From Azolla caroliniana (Eukaryota > Polypodiophyta): a DNA stretch of 64,000 nt. How positions within the stretch are numbered: position 1 is the stretch's first letter; each line of letters begins with the position of its first letter. The stretch covers positions 930,001 through 994,000 of the forward strand of contig JBHGNT010000005.1 in the NCBI GenBank assembly GCA_043228905.1. The letters are read 5' to 3'. Below are positions 1-8,288 of this stretch, piece by piece. Under the pieces are notes generated by a model. That model saw nothing but the letters and a program-made list of their open reading frames with translations. It searched no databases and was not told the origin of the DNA. The position numbers and the translations under genes were made by a program.

Positions 1-23
1 CGGCACACCCATTCCACCTCGGA

Positions 24-584
24 CTACTCCTCGGTGAGACCATGCGTTCCATAATCATCTTGAAGCTCGAATAAGATGTCCATCCTCTCCTCTTGATGGA
101 TCGTCTTCAAAAATAGGAGGACCGATCTCTGATCTCGCTCCAAGAGTTGAGAGAAATGGTGCTTGAACTCTCGGAATGCATCCATCGCGCTCCGATGGCG
201 TTCCATCGACGCCACCCATTGGTCCAACTCATGCCGACCTTGCCCCTCTGGTTTCACATACCCGTACGCTTCCAATAGGGCTCCCTCCAAGGACACCCAT
301 GACTCGTGAGCTTCTCGTAGCTCCTTGACCTCCTTGTGCACCGATACGGCCGCCACTCGCGGAAAATACTCTGGCCTTGTCACTTTGTCCACGCCCTCCT
401 TCATCATCTCAGCATCGTATGCTTCTAAGAATCTCGGGACATTGTCCCCGTTGAACCGGCCGACTCGATCAACCACCCTTTCGACGGCTTGTTGAGCCGC
501 ATCTCGCTTTGCCATCTTCCGTCCGGCTTCCATCACGATCTTTGCCATCATCTCCTCGAAGTCGAAGTCTTCTTCCATCTCCAT
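24..584 (-). pseudogene. Gag of Ty3/gypsy element H, shortened by a stop codon
   Basis: A 186-residue acidic, helical protein starting MEMEEDFDFEE. Its middle part (RFNGDNVPRFLEAYDAEM) matches in layout the Gag of element C near 20640-20730, and a later stretch (SVLLFLKTI) matches LLFLKAVDA in C. It lies just inside a primer-binding site and a 5' LTR, as a Gag should. The reading frame ends at a TAG (24-26) before any zinc knuckle, and the frame continues with plausible Gag sequence to the window edge, so the stop looks premature (TGG to TAG is the simplest origin). The rest of the element lies to the left of the window. The gypsy Gag role rests on context and on similarity to C, not on a recognised catalytic motif. 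Confidence 0.7.
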
Positions 585-601
585 GCTCCCTTGCCGCCCT
601 T

Positions 602-617
602 CACGTCGGGTTCACCA
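602..617 (-). promoter_or_regulatory. Primer-binding site of gypsy element H
   Basis: On the minus strand this reads TGGTGAACCCGACGTG, four bases from the LTR end. The same 16 bases occur at the equivalent place in two other elements here (3501-3516 minus, 20489-20504 plus). That conservation, the TGG start and the distance from the LTR support a tRNA primer site. I cannot name the tRNA. Confidence 0.7.
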
Positions 618-621
618 AAGA

Positions 622-777
622 TGTCGCGTTGTTACGCGCGTGCGTGTAGAAGGGGCGGGACCACCGGGGTCTTGGACTAGAGAGTAGAGGAGAAAGAATA
701 AGACACAAAACGGAAGCTTAGCTCAAGAGGAGGTGAGAAAGAATAAGCCAATAACATAGAATAGACAGGGCAAGATG
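622..777 (-). repeat. 5' LTR of gypsy element H, first part (U5 side)
   Basis: In plus orientation it begins TGTCGCGTTGTTACGCGCG, the same as the LTRs starting at 2939 and 3521 and close to 1498. It is cut at 777 by copia element J and resumes at 15695. The target duplication AGATG is present at 773-777 and 15690-15694, which proves that the two parts were once one LTR. Confidence 0.75.
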
Positions 778-1339
778 TGTTAGGAAACAGGTTCCTCCGG
801 ATGGGAAGTGAGAAGAACAGTGTTGATGAGAATCTCGGCCAAGGCCGAAACTAGATGAAGAGTACCCGGCTACGGAGAACCCGGTGAAAACCGGATGAAG
901 AGTACCCGGCAAGCGCCGGATGAGGAGTACCCGGCTACGGCAGATCCGGTGCGAACCGGATGAGGAGTACCCAGCTACGGAGGACCCGGTGAGAACCGGA
1001 TGAGGAGTACCCGGCAAGAGCAGAATGATGAAGGCCCGGTGAGAAGTGCTCACCAGATGAAGGGACATATTCGTAAATATGTTTTCTGAGAGTCCATCGG
1101 GGCTATATTTGTAAATACCCAAAAATTCATATTAGTATAAATATGACTTAGGGCAAACTTAGGGAGTTAGTTGTTGTCATTCTTGTTGGCGCAAGATTAG
1201 AGCGCGCAACTGTGTATAGAGAGAGTGAGAGAGAGGAAGAGGTCGTTGCCTCTTATTGTAACCACCGCCTGTGGCGAAGATAGCAAGCTCGAGGTCGTGG
1301 CCTCGGTGCTTTCTTATTGTACATTCTGATATAGAGATA
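778..1339 (+). repeat. 5' LTR of copia element J, truncated at its 3' end
   Basis: Begins TGTTAGGAAACAGG and matches the 3' LTR at 4815-5363 plus 15502-15514 over exactly 562 bases with scattered changes. It has a TATA box (TATAAATA, 1136-1143). The last 175 or so bases of the LTR are missing: at 1340 it abuts the LTR of element K. Confidence 0.8.
852..1040 (+). repeat. Tandem repeats in the U3 of the J LTR
   Basis: About four imperfect units of roughly 40 bases built on GGATGAGGAGTACCCGGC followed by TACGG or AAG. The same array is in the 3' LTR at about 4886-5060. A diverged relative with fewer units lies at 53030-53120. Upstream of a TATA box, such an array may carry promoter elements; that is inference. 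Confidence 0.8.
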
Positions 1340-2374
1340 TGTAGAAAGTAGCGTGCAGAAGAAGTATAAAGACAAAACAGAAGGGAGAACACTCAGGTTT
1401 AATGGAGAGCTTGAGCTTACACAGTATACACGGGAGAGACAGAGAGAATGAGAGAGAACTATATTCAACAATAATACTCGATCTGTACATAAGACGTTGT
1501 CGCGTCACTACACGCGTGCGTGGAGAAACGAGGCGGGACCACCGGGGTCTTGAACCGAGGAGCAGGTGATAGAAGGGGGAAAGAGAAAGAGAGAGACGCC
1601 CGGTCACGTATGAGCAAAGAAACACAGGGGCGCAGCCCGTCAACACAGAAGACGCGAATGGACACAGAGATAGGGAGACGCAAGTGTTTGTATATTAACG
1701 AATAACAAGTACACAGCAGAGCACGCGAGCGGTTACAACCGAACAGGCCGGCGAACAGATGTCGATGCCTGTTCGTTTGCGCACGAAAAGGGGATAGGAT
1801 GGAGGTGCTGCCGGAAGCACACGGGCGTTCCTCGAAGCAGCGCGAGCCTCCCGAAACCTGCAGAGAAGAGCAACAAAGAACAGACAAAGGAGAAGCGTTC
1901 GGTTCCGGTCCGATAACACTTCGTCCTCCTCAATGCGCGATCCCTTCCCCCTGCGTCTCCCTCTCCTTTATAGCGTCAAGAAGGGAGCCGTCTCCCTCAT
2001 TTACTTCCTACCTACCGAATCTAACTACCCGGATATGCCTTCGTACTTAATTCCCTATTATATACATTAAGGGCGCGCACACGTGAAGAGCCAGTTCACG
2101 CAAGCTATGCACCGATTGCGCCAAGGGACGGTTTTCTTCACGACAACGTGCTCAGTGAACACTTTTATACAAGTCCTAGAAGGACTGACCGAAGTACTGA
2201 CAGTACTTCAATGCTCATTGAGAGCTCCTACACTAACTCCCAAATATATACCTCACGGAATATCTTTCCTAACGGCCTCCCGATTTCCGCACTCATCCTA
2301 ACCGATCGATCCCAACCGATCCGGTCCTCGGCTTCTTCAGCCGATCTAGCCGATGTTGAGCTTGTCTCTCAACA
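1340..2374 (-). repeat. 3' LTR of minus-strand copia fragment K, split by a solo LTR
   Basis: In plus orientation it runs from TGTAGAAAG to CTCTCAACA. It is followed by CTCCCCCTCAAG (2375-2386), a polypurine tract on the minus strand. Its sequence around ACGTGCTCA and the TATACAAGT motif parallels the 5' LTR of copia B (near 20098-20126), so K belongs to a related family. Bases 1498-2145 are a later solo LTR with an ACGT duplication. Without these, the LTR is about 383 bases. Confidence 0.7.
1498..2145 (-). repeat. Solo LTR of the H/C gypsy family
   Basis: 648 bases from TGTCGCGTC to CTTCACGACA, with the inverted ends TGTCG and CGACA. It is flanked by ACGT at 1494-1497 and 2146-2149. The related LTR of B has an uninterrupted ACGTGCTCA at this place, which confirms the empty site. 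A minus-strand TATA box lies near 1966-1972. No internal region or PBS is attached, so it is a solo LTR left by recombination. Confidence 0.8.
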
Positions 2375-2825
2375 CTCCCCCTCAAGCTTAACTTGAGGCT
2401 CTTCGGGATCCTCGGGCTCACAGCTCTGGTTCCTTCTGGCTTCACGCCTCGCTCACGCTCCTCGACCTGTTCGACTCCGCGCGCTTCGACCCTTCCGGTC
2501 GGCTTATCAGCTCTTCTGCTATTGCGGTGTCGACACTTCTTTTGCTTCCTTTTCTTCTGCTTGGGCCTCGGTTGATTCAACGTGTCTGAATCAAACATCC
2601 GAACCAACTCGGCTACTTCCGATCGGTTTTCGCTCTCGTTCGAGTTGGCTGTCTCCAACTCGTCTTCAGTCTTCTCGCCCTCGATTGCGTCATCTCCCCC
2701 ATGCGTGGTTGGCTTCGGCTCCCTCCTTCGGCTGCTCCCCTTCTGTCCGCTTTCGGACTTTTCCGTGGGTCCGCCCTCGGCTTCTTCAGCCGATCCGAAA
2801 TCAAACTCGACAACCGAGTCCCCGA
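2375..2825 (-). other. Internal fragment of copia K, no recognisable domain
   Basis: Sequence upstream (in minus orientation) of the K polypurine tract. A minus-strand reading frame at 2293-2658 is rich in Arg, Lys and Glu, but I see no RT, RNase H or integrase motif. It runs into J coding sequence near 2826, so a deletion or recombination joined K to J here. It may be linker sequence of K; I cannot assign a function. Confidence 0.4.
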
Positions 2826-2938
2826 GTCAGCAATCCCAGCAAGCAGCACCGGAACGCGGTCAAATGGATACTCCGGTACTAGAAGGGCACTTTGAACATG
2901 TGTCTCCGATTCAGCTCCGGAAAACCTCAACTTCACGG
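2826..2938 (+). pseudogene. Copia J RT/RNase H junction, first segment
   Basis: Plus-strand translation gives NPSKQHRNAVKWILRY, then a TAG, then KGTLN and SSGKPQLHG. These are the hallmarks of the copia RT to RNase H connection (the AVKWILRYLKGT region). The frame runs directly into GFTDSDLS at 4336 once the gypsy derivative at 2939-4331 and one ACGG copy are removed. The TAG after ILRY shows that J was already non-functional or decayed later. Confidence 0.8.
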
Positions 2939-3432
2939 TGTCGCGTTGTTATGCGCGTGCGTGTAGAAAGGCGGGACCACGGGGGTCTTGGACTAGGGAG
3001 TGACGGAGCGTAGGAAGTCACGCTTCACCTTTTCCCGGGCACCCCAGGAGCACACCGGAAGCAACCGAAGGGAGAGAGAGAGAGTGAGCAGGCATGCAAC
3101 ATTGACTCTCGCACAAACATGTACATAAGCAAGAAAGAAACACTAAGACACACACACGCACACCAACAGAGACCCGAATATGCACAACCAAATGTATATG
3201 TATTTACAAGACAACGAGATTCAACACCGACTTCTAGCCGGACCTAGGCCGCATGAGATACAACCGTTGACTACTGCCAAGCCGCCGGTCGGGGAGCTCT
3301 CGGGCTTGTCGCGCCGAGCGGGGTCTTGCACAGAGTACAGGGCAAAAAACTAGAACGCTAGATGCCAAGGCTCGACGCACAAAACGATGAGGAAGAAGAA
3401 GAAGAAGAAGAAGACGAAGAAGAAGAAACCCT

Positions 3433-3434
<2 letters not shown>

Positions 3435-3462
<28 letters not shown>
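3435..3462 (+). repeat. (AG)n microsatellite at a deletion junction
   Basis: About 14 AG units inside the LTR family, exactly where the shortened LTR copy meets gag leader sequence. The full copy carries the longer counterpart at 4024-4076. Confidence 0.85.
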
Positions 3463-3468
<6 letters not shown>

Positions 3469-3500
3469 GTCTTCCGACTCCATCCTCCCTTGTCGCCTTT

Positions 3501-3516
3501 CACGTCGGGTTCACCA
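3501..3516 (-). promoter_or_regulatory. Primer-binding site of the gypsy derivative
   Basis: Minus strand TGGTGAACCCGACGTG, four bases from the LTR end at 3521, identical to the sites of elements H and C. It identifies the 3521-4331 copy as the 5' LTR. Confidence 0.7.
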
Positions 3517-4019
3517 AAGATGTCGCGTTGTTACGCGCGTGCGTGTAGAAAGGCAGGACCACGGGGGTCTTGGACTAGGGAGTGACGGAGCGTAGGAAGC
3601 CGTGCTTCACCTTTTCCGGGGCACCCCAGGAGCACACCAGAAGCAACCGAAGGGAGAGAGAGAGAGTGAGCAGGCATGCAAAATTGACTCTCGCACGAAC
3701 ATGTACATAAGCAAGAAAGAAACACTAAGACACACACACGCACACCAACAAAGACCCGAATATACACAACCAAATGTATATGTATTTACAAGACAACAAG
3801 ATTCAACACCGACTTCTAGCCGGACTTAGGCCGCATGAGATACAACTGTTGACTACTGCCAAGCCGCCGGTCGGGGAGCTCTCAGGCTTGTCGCGCCGAG
3901 CGGGGTCTTGCACAGAGTACAAGGCAGAAAACTGGAATGCTAGATGCCAAGGCTCGATGCACAGAAGGACGAGGAGGAAGAAGAAGAAGAAGCAGAAGAT
4001 GAAGAAGAAGAAACCCTAA

Positions 4020-4023
<4 letters not shown>

Positions 4024-4076
<53 letters not shown>
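4024..4076 (+). repeat. (AG)n microsatellite in the full LTR copy
   Basis: Long uninterrupted AG run following a GAA-rich stretch and the telo-box-like motif AAACCCTAAA. In LTR orientation it lies downstream of the TATA box, in the transcribed leader. Confidence 0.9.
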
Positions 4077-4079
<3 letters not shown>

Positions 4080-4331
4080 TCTCTCCGTCTAACGGTATAC
4101 CCTACTAATACAAAATGGGCAACCCCTCTACAAGGGACCATCCCTTCCTTTTATAGAACAAGGAGAGGGATGTGTTACAATGTGGGATCAATCCCGATTT
4201 ACATGGGATTCTTCGTCCCAACTTAACTCCTATTATTCACACAATTACACGAGGGCGAGTGCACATGGTGCACCCAGCCGATGTAGCCAATATTTCCCGG
4301 TTTCCGCCTCTGGACGAAATTCTTCACGACA

Positions 4332-4804
4332 ACGGTTTTACCGATTCGGATCTGTCGGCTAATGTGGATACTAGCCGGTCTACATCTGGGTATGTAATGA
4401 CATATGCAGGGGGAGCTGTTTCGTGGCAGTTGAGGCTACAAAAGACGGTTGCGTTGTCAACCACGGAGGCGGAGTACATGGTGGCTGTGGAAGCCGGCAA
4501 GGAAATATTATGGATGAAGGACTTCATCGGAGAGCTCGGTATCCAGCAAGATGAATACCGGCTCTATTGCGACAGTCAAAGTGCCATCCACCTTGCTAAG
4601 AATGCGGCCTACCATTCCCGGACGAAGCGTATCCAGCGAAGGTATCACTGGATCCGAGAAAGAATAGATGACCAGGAGTTCGTGCTGACGAAGATCCACA
4701 CGGCCGAGAACGGGTCAGATATGCTGACCAAAGTATTGATACCAGACAAACTGGATGCATGCCGGAAGCGGATCGGACTAGTAAGACACCCCATGCCGGA
4801 GTGA
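4332..4804 (+). pseudogene. Copia J RNase H C-terminal segment
   Basis: Continues the frame of 2826-2938 with GFTDSDLSANVD, STSGYV, STTEAEYMV, DSQSAIHLAKN and the RTKRI-x-YHWIRE region, ending HPMPE and a stop. These are the copia RNase H signature residues (Asp, Glu, Asp) in normal order and spacing. No stop codon interrupts this part. The polypurine tract GAAGGGGGAG follows at once, then the 3' LTR at 4815. Confidence 0.9.
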
Positions 4805-4814
4805 AGGGGGAGTT

Positions 4815-5363
4815 TGTTAGGAAACAGGTCCCTCCGGATGGGAAGTGAGAAGAACAGTGCTGATGAGAATCTCGGCCAAGGCCGAAACCGGATGAAGAGT
4901 ACCCCGCTACGGAGGACCCAGTGAGAACCGAATGAGGAGTACCCGGCAAGCGCCGGATGAGGAGTACCCGGCTACAGAAGATCCGGTGCGAACCGGATGA
5001 GGAGTACCCGGCTACGGAGGACCCGGTGAGAACCGGATGAGGAGTACCCGGCAAGAGCCGGATGATGACGGCCCGGTGAGAAGTGCTCACCGGATAAAGG
5101 GACATCTTCGTAAATATGTTTTCTGAGAGTCCATCGGGGCTATATTTGTAAATACCCGAAAAGTCATATTAGTATAAATATGACTTAGGGAAAACTTATG
5201 GAGTTAGTTGATGTCATTCTTGTGGGCGCAAGATTAGAGCGCGCAACTGTGTACAAAGAGAGTGAGAGAGAGGAAGAGGTTGTTGCCTCTAATTGTAACC
5301 ACCGCCTGTGGCGAAGATAGCAAGCTCGAGGTCGTGGCCTCGGTGCTTTCTTATTGTACATTC
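4815..5363 (+). repeat. 3' LTR of copia J, first part
   Basis: Begins TGTTAGGAAACAGG right after a polypurine tract (4803-4812). It contains a TATA box (TATAAATA, 5173-5180) and the tandem U3 units. It is interrupted after CATTC (5359-5363) by element A and resumes at 15502. Confidence 0.85.
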
Positions 5364-5734
5364 TGTTGGCCGGTCAGAGAAGGCAAATGGGAAAGCAAGG
5401 TCGGATCGGATAAATATAGAAATAGGAATAGAATTATTAGGAGGGACGGATCTGGTAGTTGTAACCGATCCGGATCCGAACCGATTCGGTTTCGGTTAAC
5501 GGTTGCCTACCGAGCACCGATTGTAATCTGGCCGGATGCCTATAAAAGGATCCGATGTTTTGTAATGAAGGGGCGAAGAATTAATATAGTTTTGCTTATG
5601 CTGATTAATCTTGTCTTCGTCTGTGCTTAAGTGTAATTATCATACGCGTGTATTAACATCCTATCCCTACCACCCCTTTGGAGAAGTGTCGGATAGACAC
5701 CTGTGTTGAGGCTAGTCCAGCCATACATACAACA
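5364..5734 (+). repeat. 5' LTR of element A
   Basis: 371 bases, TGTTGGCC...ATACAACA. TATA box TATAAAAG at 5541-5548. It contains a CCGATCCGGATCCGAACCGA stretch with palindromic GATCCGGATC. Identical to 15126-15496 except for one C/T difference near 5452. Confidence 0.95.
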
Positions 5735-5740
5735 CTATTT

Positions 5741-5756
5741 TGGCGACCACGATTCC
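5741..5756 (+). promoter_or_regulatory. Candidate primer-binding site of element A
   Basis: TGGCGACCACGATTCC starts six bases after the LTR. The position and the TGG start fit a tRNA primer site, and it partly resembles the TGGCGCC type common in plant gypsy elements. I cannot match it to a particular tRNA by eye. Confidence 0.45.
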
Positions 5757-5786
5757 TGCAGAGTGCAGAGGACAACCGGGGGATGG

Positions 5787-8243
5787 ATGTCTAGACAAAA
5801 TAACGACCACATCACCGAAAGAGGGAGACGCCACGCCGAACGGCAGCGACGACGGGAAGCCCTGCAGCAAGCCGTCGACGAGATCCGGCGCGATCGGTCA
5901 TTCTCAAAAACGCTTCGGCAAATCGCAGAAGACGCACTGCAGTTCCAGGTTCTACAAGCTTCCGACGAAGGCAGTAGCATAACCAGCCTCCAAGAAGCGG
6001 AGACACTACTACAGACTCTCGCTGGCGGCGACGGGGACGCAGCGGCATTTGCAACATTAGAGGCGGATTCGGATAGCGGGGAAAGCGTGGGATCCCGCTA
6101 TAAAAGCAGCCATGGGAACAACCCCTTTGAGTCGGATCACTCAGCAACATCGGAGCCAGAGGAGGAACTAACTCTGGAGTTCGGTGACCGGCAATCGCCG
6201 AGGAGGGAGGAGCGGATACCAACACCACCCGCGGAGGAACCGCAGGAGCGGTTATCAACACCACCCGCGGAGGAACCGCAGGAGCGGATACCAACACCAC
6301 CTGCGGAGGAACCGCAGGAGCGGAGACCGACATCGGAGGAACCAGCGCAGGAGAATCAGTGGGACGACACGATGCCGTATCCGTACCCAAAGTATCGGGA
6401 TGAGCCCGACGGAGAGGCACATGTGTATGCATTCCTGCGAACATGGGAAGCCAACCACGTGTCCCAGAGACTGACGGAGCCCGAGGCCGACCGATCCAAA
6501 GTCGCCGAATTCGGCATGACATTAGAAGGACCGGCGGCCCGGTGGCACGACAAGCACTTACCAGGCAGCTTCGCCACGTTCGAGGCATTGAAAACCCAGT
6601 TTTTACGCTTGTTTCATAGACGAGTGGAACAAAGGGAATTGGTCGGACAATTCTACACCACTCGGCAGGGAGAAAACGAGACGGTCCCACAATTTATCAT
6701 TCGTTTCCAGACCTTGCACAGTCAATTAGCAAGAGCACCACCCGAAGAGGAGGCCAAGGCAGTCTTTTTGGCTGCGTTAAAAGACCCACTTCGAGCGATG
6801 TGTGGAATCATCGATTTCAGCACCAGCACAATGGACCAAGTCATTGATCGGGTCCTGCAAATGGACAACACGAGCCCCTTCTTGCCGATGGGGGCGTTAC
6901 ACCAGGCGCTTCCGAAGGAGGAGGACCTCCGGTTCCGACAAGCCCTACAATGCACAACATGCCTAAATTCGGGGCACTCGACCGTTGACTGCACCCTGCG
7001 CGCACAGTGCATGATATGCAATTCTCGCGCCCACACAACGAACCAATGCGAGTATAACCTGTTAACTCGACAAGCGGCACCGGTCCGACACATAGAACCG
7101 CGCAATCGGGACCCGGAAGAGGATCGATTCCGGAGGGACGACCAATACCGACGAGAACGCGGCGACAGATACCCCGATAGAAGACGCGACAGCTATGACC
7201 GAGAGGAGAACCGAAGGGATAGCTACCCCCGGGACCGGTACGACCGAGAGGAGAACCGAAGGGATAGCTACCCCCGGGACCGGTACGACCGAGACGAATC
7301 CCCGGAATATGAGCGACGCAGAGAAGAAAGGCGGCCAGGGAACCGGAATTTCCGACGGAACCAAAGGCGTGGATTCTTCCGTAGAGAGGAGCGTCGGGAG
7401 GCAACAAGGAATGACAAACCAGTAGCGGCACCGGAGAACCAAAAAACCGAGGACAACCGCCGGGGAATGCCCCTCCCCCAAACATGGGAAAAAGGAGAAT
7501 CCAGCAACACGCACAGGGTGTACTGTTATTACTACCGAAAAGAAGGGCATTACAGTAATCAATGCCCAAGCAAAACAGCCGACAAGCAGCCAGCAGTCAA
7601 CATGGTGACAGCCGAAGTACAGCAGGTTACCACGCGGTCGAAAGGGAAGGCCGCCGAATGGGAAGCCCAGGAAGCAATCAGAAAACAAGCGGCACAATGG
7701 ATCAAAGAAGCCAACGAACAAGGTGCGGCGGAAGTAGGAAACCAAAATATGCCAAGGGAGGAGGAAATCGTACAGCCAGGAGAAAACCCGACATGGCAAG
7801 CACTACAAGATTGTCAGATCGTGCTGCCGTTGGCACGGTTACTACAGTTGGTGCCGCGGTTCACAGCAGACTTACAAGCTGCCGTGAGCAAACCGACGCC
7901 GACGCCAGCACCGGCATTTTTCTCCAACCCGGAGGAAGGCCCAGCGGTGGTTGATACCAGTAGCCCAGCAATCACGACAATCGTCAAAGGAAAGGAGATT
8001 CCAGGAACAATTATTGACGGAGGCTCCGGGGTGAACGTCATTAGTCGACAGACATGCGACGACCTAGGCATCCAGGAGTGGGAACCATGCCCCTTCTGGT
8101 TACGCATGGCGGATACAAGCTCAGTCCGACCAACTGGTCTTATCCGGGACTTGGAGGTAACAATAGGAGGCCACGTATTCCGAATATCGGCCGTGGTACT
8201 AGAGCTGAATGTACAAGGCGCATATCCCCTACTGTTAGGATGA
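5787..8243 (+). CDS. gag: Gag-protease of element A
   Basis: 818 residues, forming the particle core and processing the polyprotein. The start chosen is the ATG at 5787 (MSRQNND), because the frame upstream lies in the LTR and PBS. In order: a basic N-terminus, an acidic linker with three 12-residue repeats (TPPAEEPQER core), the retrotransposon Gag domain (WEANHVSQRL to about residue 340), two intact CX2CX4HX4C zinc knuckles (residues about 389-402 and 408-421), an Arg/Asp/Glu-rich region with 15-residue repeats, a third knuckle in which the second Cys is Tyr (residue 580 onwards), then an aspartic protease with DGGSG (Asp about 744). The frame ends LLLG then TGA (8241-8243). The same frame then continues PWLRTA, so Gag-Pol is one frame broken by a single stop. 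Confidence 0.9.
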   Translation: MSRQNNDHITERGRRHAERQRRREALQQAVDEIRRDRSFSKTLRQIAEDALQFQVLQASDEGSSITSLQEAETLLQTLAGGDGDAAAFATLEADSDSGESVGSRYKSSHGNNPFESDHSATSEPEEELTLEFGDRQSPRREERIPTPPAEEPQERLSTPPAEEPQERIPTPPAEEPQERRPTSEEPAQENQWDDTMPYPYPKYRDEPDGEAHVYAFLRTWEANHVSQRLTEPEADRSKVAEFGMTLEGPAARWHDKHLPGSFATFEALKTQFLRLFHRRVEQRELVGQFYTTRQGENETVPQFIIRFQTLHSQLARAPPEEEAKAVFLAALKDPLRAMCGIIDFSTSTMDQVIDRVLQMDNTSPFLPMGALHQALPKEEDLRFRQALQCTTCLNSGHSTVDCTLRAQCMICNSRAHTTNQCEYNLLTRQAAPVRHIEPRNRDPEEDRFRRDDQYRRERGDRYPDRRRDSYDREENRRDSYPRDRYDREENRRDSYPRDRYDRDESPEYERRREERRPGNRNFRRNQRRGFFRREERREATRNDKPVAAPENQKTEDNRRGMPLPQTWEKGESSNTHRVYCYYYRKEGHYSNQCPSKTADKQPAVNMVTAEVQQVTTRSKGKAAEWEAQEAIRKQAAQWIKEANEQGAAEVGNQNMPREEEIVQPGENPTWQALQDCQIVLPLARLLQLVPRFTADLQAAVSKPTPTPAPAFFSNPEEGPAVVDTSSPAITTIVKGKEIPGTIIDGGSGVNVISRQTCDDLGIQEWEPCPFWLRMADTSSVRPTGLIRDLEVTIGGHVFRISAVVLELNVQGAYPLLLG
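6216..6323 (+). repeat. 36-bp coding tandem repeat in A gag
   Basis: Three in-frame units of 36 bases, each encoding twelve residues with core TPPAEEPQER, followed by a partial fourth. The units are nearly identical, so the array expanded recently. Confidence 0.9.
7197..7286 (+). repeat. 45-bp coding tandem repeat in A gag
   Basis: Two identical units of 45 bases encoding DREENRRDSYPRDRY, with degenerate flanking copies. They lie between the second and third zinc-knuckle regions, in a strongly charged part that probably binds nucleic acid. Confidence 0.9.
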
Positions 8244-8288
8244 CCATGGCTGCGAACGGCGCATATCAAGCAAAACTGGCAAAAGAAT

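Larger units (their letters stand above)
2939..4331 (-). mobile_element. Gypsy derivative: LTR, PBS, gag start and partial LTR
   Basis: In minus orientation: a full LTR (4331-3521, 811 bases, TATA box near 4152-4158), a PBS (3516-3501), a short leader with the first seven gag codons (from 3483 down to 3463), then an (AG)n tract and the R-U5 part of a second LTR (down to 2939). It is flanked by ACGG at 2935-2938 and 4332-4335. The internal region and U3 of the 3' LTR have been deleted, with the junction at the (AG)n tract. The two LTR copies differ at many sites, so the insertion is not very recent. Confidence 0.8.

Noticed and set aside
718-1122. Minus-strand 134-residue frame over the J LTR
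   Set aside because: It translates the tandem CCGGATGAGGAGTACC units; the low-complexity, repeated peptide and LTR position show that it is not a gene. The same holds for 4596-5105 minus.
3234-3503. Frame with a run of Leu-Ser and Leu residues that looks like a membrane segment
   Set aside because: The runs come from (AG)n and (GAA)n microsatellites read in the minus direction.
5812-7799. Long minus-strand frames opposite Gag of element A
   Set aside because: They are antisense shadows of a GC-rich coding frame with a strong codon bias; they carry no motifs, and the plus frame is clearly Gag-protease.
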